This document shows, piece after piece, positions 61,434-64,000 of a stretch of DNA of 64,000 nt (positions within the stretch are counted from its first letter, which is position 1; each line of letters begins with the position of its first letter). Source of the DNA: Tethya wilhelma (lineage: Eukaryota; Porifera; Demospongiae; Tethyida; Tethyidae); contig CAXIPT010000002.1 in assembly GCA_964030475.1 (NCBI GenBank), positions 15,552,590-15,616,589 of the forward strand, given 5' to 3'. The notes beneath the pieces are model-generated. The model searched no databases. It was given only the letters and a program-made list of their open reading frames with translations, and had not been told where the DNA came from. Made by a program: the position numbers and the translations under genes.

Positions 61434-63953
61434 TATAGCTATAAATTATGTAACACATCATGTTTCTTCCATTCCAGTATCTCCAGCTCCTGTCTCTCCA
61501 CTGACTGTGGAACCAGAGGTACCAAGAAAAGAACAAGAGTCATTAGTTGAAACCACCACACTTCAGGAATCCTCCTCCTCTTCCCAGCAACCTCAAGGTT
61601 GGTGACTTTGCAACTCACAATATTTGAAATAATATGTGCCATTAGGCTGAAAAATTGCTTGTAGCATGAAGTGGCACGTGATAGTCTATAACCCCGTTTA
61701 CACGCAGCGCTCAAGCCAGCTTCAATCCGGATCAAAGCCGGCTTGGTATTACGTGTAAACGCGCACAAGTGGCTTGGATCCAGATTGAAGCCACTTGATC
61801 CAATCCACATCCGGTACGTGGATTGAAGCCGGATTGAATCCGGATTGGAGCCAAACTGGTTCACGTGTAAACAGTCCAAACTGGATTGGAAGTGGATTAC
61901 GGCTAGCTAGTCATACTTAGCTAGTAAAATAATGCTAGTTAGTTAGCTGTGAGTTGTAGAATCGTGTTTAAACCCTAGCGCTATATTTTTTTTACCTGAA
62001 TATAGCCTGCTATCAAGAATATCAACGTACAAAGAAAAATGATGGATTTCTGTCACAAGAAACACTTGGGAAAAACAGGAAAGTTACTTTTGCACAAAAT
62101 AGACCTGTGTAGACTCTTACCTCTGCATGTTGAGCTTCCAAAGAAAGAATATTCCACTCGCTTAGATTTTCATTCTAATTAATGCACAGCTGGTTACATC
62201 ATTGATCCGGTTTCAAGCCAGGTTTGCGTTTACACTGTAGTTCATGACAGCTGGATTGTACTAATAGGTGTAAACGCTCCCAATCCGGATTCTAACCAGT
62301 TTGATTTAATCCGGATTGGCGTGTGTAAACGGGGTTTATGTCTTGTATAAAAGGAATGTACTTAAAGTAGTTGAAGTGTACATATCTCCTTTGTATGACC
62401 ATCTTTGTGCCTATTGCTTGGTAAGTTGATCATGACTTGTCAGAGGAAGTCAGGCAGGCTTGACCATAGATTATAAACTATGTAACCGGGATTGGAAACT
62501 GCGCGCGAATTCAAGAAATTCACGGGCAGGCCGGAGCGCCCTTCTAAATAACGCACACCAACAGCTGGTTTGCAGAGAAGTAGCTACAGCGCAAGAAAAA
62601 GTATTGAAAGAATGATCTGGGAGTAAATCAGCTGACTGAGAAGAAGATGGCAGGACCTAATTGAGTTGAGAAGTATTTCAGAGTGTGATCAAGCTCATAA
62701 TCAAGAGTCTTTTTTACAAAGACAAGGCACTTTTCTACTAAGCTGGTAAGGATTTTATGCAACCCCCCCTTCCCCCCAAATTATTGTAGGGAATCATGTG
62801 AGAGCCGTGAGACTGTTCCTTAGATGTTTGTTTTCCAGAAACTGTTCCTTAGATGTTTGTTTTCAAGAGAAGTTTTAGATATTGGTACATCAATATTCAT
62901 GTAACTTCAGACATTTTAATATTGAGGTATATCCATATCAATGCTGGGAGTAGTAATGGTTTGACTAGCTGTTATAAGACTGCAAAGATAAAACAAGTTG
63001 GTAGGAAACTCTGTTAGGATTTCTAGTTTGTCTGTTGCCTGCTGTTGTCTTCTCTGTGCTTTTTCCTACTGCTTATGGTTGCTAAGGTGAAAAATTTATT
63101 GATTTTTGCCCTTAATTTTTTCAAGATAGGTTTGTGTGCTCTGCTTTTAATAACCCTACTCTGTTATTAACACTTACAAACTATCTTTATGTGGTGCTAA
63201 AGTTGGGTCCAATCCACTAGTGTTGAAATTCCAGTCCCGAATATCAAGGCACCCAATGTATTATTTTTTGTACTGTCTATCTAATTTTTTGTGCTAAATG
63301 AATGTTTTCTTCCAACATACAGGACCTATTCAAATGACTCAGTATAATATTATAAAGAAAAATTATCAGGCCAGAAAACCAGAATCTATTCACTGTGCTC
63401 AAGGTTACAGTCCCGAAAACTCTGCAAAATCAGCTAGTTTTTGTTGAATGTTGCTGTTCAACTTACTTTTGTACTAAATCTAAGAAATTTTGCTATAAAA
63501 AAATGTTTTTTGTTGCATGCAAGTATTCTTTGTATACATGTTTTATGCCTGGACTTACTTGTATAAGCTTCCTACTTTTCGCTTTTCAAGCGTTTAGTGT
63601 GGGTTGTACTAGCTGGCAGCTGCCTTTTTTGGCGACCAAAAAACCACTAAGAGGCGCTCCGGCCTGCCCGACGACCTAAAGTACAGGACTATACTGCTCA
63701 CGTGAGCGGTTTCCAATCCCGTTTACGTAGTCTCTATTATCTATGGCATGACCTATTGCTATGCAATTGTTGTATGTAGATATACCTAAAGCATTATGGT
63801 ATACTCTGTCACAATCTCAAGAAACCCTATGTGTGTGTGTGTGCTGTGTGTATTTGTTCCTTTGTACAGATGAGCAAGTCTCCTCATCTCTACCTGAGGA
63901 TAATATAAGCAGGTGCTATACACCACTGTTAAACCTTTTCAAAGAACTGCAAG
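40892..63953 (+). CDS. Giant fusion: FAM120/Asteroid-like PIN domain, DEAH RNA helicase, modular tail (3' end beyond window)
   Basis: Coding exons 40892-41156, 44518-46910 and 47213-51362 join in phase. Residues 1 to about 320 look like an XPG/FEN-type PIN fold as in FAM120/Asteroid proteins: LCDYHSVLKWL, VPVFFIAGPPGS, CLGETDHYIIDYL and GVLSYNTDFAI, with acidic residues at the expected metal sites. The helicase core has GETGCGKST (about 800), TQPRRVAA, DEIHERS (about 903), IIMSATLQ, LIFLPG, ATNIAESSI and QRAGRAGR, so it is DEAH/RHA type, closest in style to TDRD9/Spindle-E and relatives. A Ser/Pro-rich stretch and LPVE repeats follow. Then come phase 1-1 exons: 51476-51619, 52404-52502, 52562-52801, 57609-57812, 57942-58034, 58695-58781, 58858-58959, 59027-59149, 59235-59354, 59634-59723, 59783-59896, 60237-60329, 60390-60617, 60680-60757, 60838-60960, 61045-61137, 61198-61323, 61478-61597 and 63870-63953. 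Linking the tail after 52801 to the helicase is inferred from identical phase and style. Confidence 0.72.
41628..41986. mobile_element. Pogo/Tigger-like MITE, 359 bp
   Basis: Ends GAGTAGAACCTTGG and CCAAGGTTCTACTG are inverted, with TA on both sides. The TIR resembles the CAGTAGAACC start of Tigger/pogo elements. No coding sequence. In intron 1 of the PIN-helicase gene. Confidence 0.75.
42768..43354. mobile_element. TTAA-flanked MITE 1 (piggyBac-like ends), 587 bp
   Basis: Terminal inverted repeat GGTTACGGGGTAC, exact over 13 bases, with TTAA at 42764-42767 and 43355-43358. TTAA is the piggyBac target. No transposase inside. Confidence 0.78.
43359..43979. mobile_element. TTAA-flanked MITE 2, sharing a TTAA with MITE 1, 621 bp
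   Basis: Ends GGTTACAGGGTAC and the complement of GGTTACGGGCTAC, with TTAA at 43355-43358 and 43980-43983. Related to MITE 1 and directly abutting it, so one landed in the target site of the other. Confidence 0.75.
51056..51299 (+). repeat. LPVE(D/E)S amino-acid repeat
   Basis: About a dozen copies of a 6-residue unit (18 bp) with consensus Ser-Leu-Pro-Val-Glu-Asp/Glu near the end of the helicase exon. Acidic and likely disordered; copy number probably varies. Confidence 0.9.
53188..53357. repeat. Long imperfect inverted repeat (hairpin) in intron
   Basis: Arms of about 63 bases (53188-53250 and 53291-53357) start AAAAAAGAAAGCAAAC and end with the complement, around a 40-base loop. The rest of 52802-54134 shows no gene. 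Confidence 0.75.
54135..56489 (-). CDS. TKL-like protein kinase with coiled coil and Kelch repeats, single exon
   Basis: One uninterrupted 784-residue frame. Kinase domain about 20-300: Gly loop GIGSYGIV (26-33), Lys46 in CAAKII, HRDLSSNN (catalytic Asp154), TDFGMAK (Asp172), then PPEAV in place of APE. All catalytic residues are present, so it should be active; the style is tyrosine-kinase-like (TKL). A Gln/Glu-rich coiled coil of about 120 residues follows, then five or so Kelch blades with Gly-Gly pairs (AIGGRGSGG, IVAGGREQ, YISGGRSD, AIGGCDSK, VVGGRTTS) forming a beta-propeller for protein binding. It is nested, antisense, in an intron of the PIN-helicase gene. Absence of introns suggests origin by retrocopy; kinase-Kelch fusions are known to be expanded in sponges. 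Confidence 0.88.
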   Translation of the reverse strand: MAQQQHQNTPNIGFKSIQLLKKKTLGIGSYGIVCKAQCDDLLCAAKIIHQTLFDPNAYEQVERNKQHRLPISRFMQECEFMSAIKHPNIVQFLGTHLDPQTGLPVLLMELMDNSLTHFLESSQEAIPYYIQVNFCHDITMAISYLHSNGITHRDLSSNNVLLCGNVKAKITDFGMAKLGDINPQATHMSFTLCPGTDAYMPPEAVKDPPVYTEKIDCFAVGTLIIQILTRYFPKPGDRHKIIRTTDPRFPTIEARASEIERRQNHISLIDPNNPLLPIALDCLKDSDVERPSAQELCHRVATLKETSQFTESARRAQERSRPADNITEREEELQQVQEKNEEIRQMRQEHIQQIQGLQQIIGSQNNQLQQKDEIISENNDIIRDKERTIVASQQECQQLRETIRDQQRQLQQITQQLESSQQVTAQFQTRIQELEQLLKRKPPTGTLAKPHPNFRDPQQTHHSDNSTRTVRESFTLRWRKDKKAPCKMGRGSSVVDGDMVYFRPSGSKAIHVYNSRDKTWNALPECLNSGAFLAVVHNSLTAIGGRGSGGKVTNELLSLTGEGRNKRWREVFPPMPTKRDVSIAVCTGPALIVAGGREQEWKNLTRTVEVMDTDTRQWSSAADLLEPLDSASVAICNERVYISGGRSDSGDTKSVYTCTLADLFLSCQPRSLGERLAQSLSPTTPSKSTAWSKVADLPVTRSTCVTLYDQLLAIGGCDSKENPTSEVYIYHPTSNTWEVISKMNTSRRLSFAAVLSTCELMVVGGRTTSSGFSSTDSVEIATIF
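57213..57290 (-). pseudogene. Relic of a Kelch-repeat segment
   Basis: GTCGACTA, GACCTCCC, TGTGTT and GATGGTAGATA, ATCTGAAGT line up in order with 54244-54330 of the kinase-Kelch gene but with gaps and changes. It is a decayed copy of the last Kelch blade, 0.7 kb upstream of the intact gene. The rest of 56490-57608 has no recognisable gene. Confidence 0.6.
58038..58609. mobile_element. TA-flanked MITE placed exactly at a splice donor, 572 bp
   Basis: Inverted ends CCGTATGGCC and the complement of CCGTATAGAC, with TTTTGGCG inside both, flanked by TA (58036-58037 and 58610-58611). The exon before it ends at 58034, and the donor GT at 58035-58036 overlaps the target TA. Confidence 0.75.
61389..61430. 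repeat. TG microsatellite in intron
   Basis: Pure TG run between two tail exons of the PIN-helicase gene. Confidence 0.95.
61690..62336. mobile_element. Non-autonomous inverted-repeat transposon with TAT flanks, 647 bp
   Basis: Ends AACCCCGTTTACAC and its complement, exact over 14 bases, with TAT on both sides (61687-61689, 62337-62339). The inside repeats GGATTG/CAATCC and TGTAAACG many times, as subterminal repeats. A 3-bp duplication would fit a Harbinger-type element. No coding sequence. Confidence 0.7.
62464..63746. mobile_element. Non-autonomous transposon with long imperfect inverted repeats, about 1.28 kb
   Basis: The ends match over roughly 100 bases with interruptions: CCATAGAT...ACGGGATTGGAAAC and GGGCAGGCCGGAGCGCC recur inverted at the right end (63650-63746). 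No clear target duplication and no open frame of size, so the superfamily is open. Lies in the last visible intron. Confidence 0.65.
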
Positions 63954-64000
63954 GTTAGTGTGTATTGTGTTAAAGTCTATTCGCGTTCACTTGAGCCCAG

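Overview
This is a stretch of animal genome. The genes have many short introns with GT-AG borders, and the proteins are metazoan in style: an Ig-domain transmembrane receptor with a tyrosine-motif tail, a TKL-like kinase fused to Kelch repeats, a WD40 dynein-type protein and a DEAH helicase. Very small introns, abundant CA/TG microsatellites, a tandem family of plant-like GH3 glycosidases and many small inverted-repeat transposons suggest a compact early-branching animal. A demosponge of the Amphimedon type is my best guess; this is inference from gene style, not a database match.

The window is a scaffold with five single-N joins (2236, 6567, 20668, 32428, 39415), and the order is wrong in places. 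Bases 308-2235 are the same sequence as 6568-8494, so the first and third contigs should be merged by overlap, and the contig 2237-6566 does not belong between them. Three independent signals place that contig in the gap at 20668: (1) a homeodomain/HMG gene and a GH3 gene are each split between it and the sequences flanking 20668; (2) the split HMG box joins in perfect intron phase; (3) the contig carries the missing right inverted repeat and target-site copy of a KDZ transposon whose left end is at 15529. A second overlap, 31376-32426 = 32429-33477, falsely duplicates an exon.

Layout after this correction: WD40 gene end (1-300, +); Ig/mucin receptor with phosphotyrosine-like tail (7395-10189, -), head-to-head with a small, possibly N-myristoylated protein gene (10331-10987, +); GH3 glycosidase B (11209-15265, -); a KDZ-type DNA transposon (15529-20667 plus 2237-4334, more than 7.2 kb) with a KDZ transposase and a convergent homeodomain-HMG gene; GH3 copies C (4742-6521 plus 20691-21761), D (21971-25992) and E (26485-30840), all minus strand; a MIF4G-like/CCHC protein (31139-39623, -); and, divergently, a very large gene (40892 to beyond the window end, +). 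That last gene fuses a FAM120/Asteroid-like PIN domain to a DEAH RNA helicase and a long modular tail made of many phase 1-1 exons. A single-exon kinase/coiled-coil/Kelch gene (54135-56489, -) lies inside one of its introns.

The most interesting object is the reconstructed KDZ element. It has 103-bp inverted repeats (two mismatches), a 7-bp target duplication GAAGTAC, a TATA-like promoter inside each inverted repeat so that both genes have near-identical promoters, a full D-D-E transposase with one in-frame stop, and a 341-residue homeodomain plus HMG-box partner protein. The PIN-DEAH fusion and its exon-array tail are the second most interesting. The four GH3 genes share a proximal promoter with a CACGTG box, in one copy a perfect GTCACGTGAC element. 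At least seven non-autonomous transposons are delimited by their termini.
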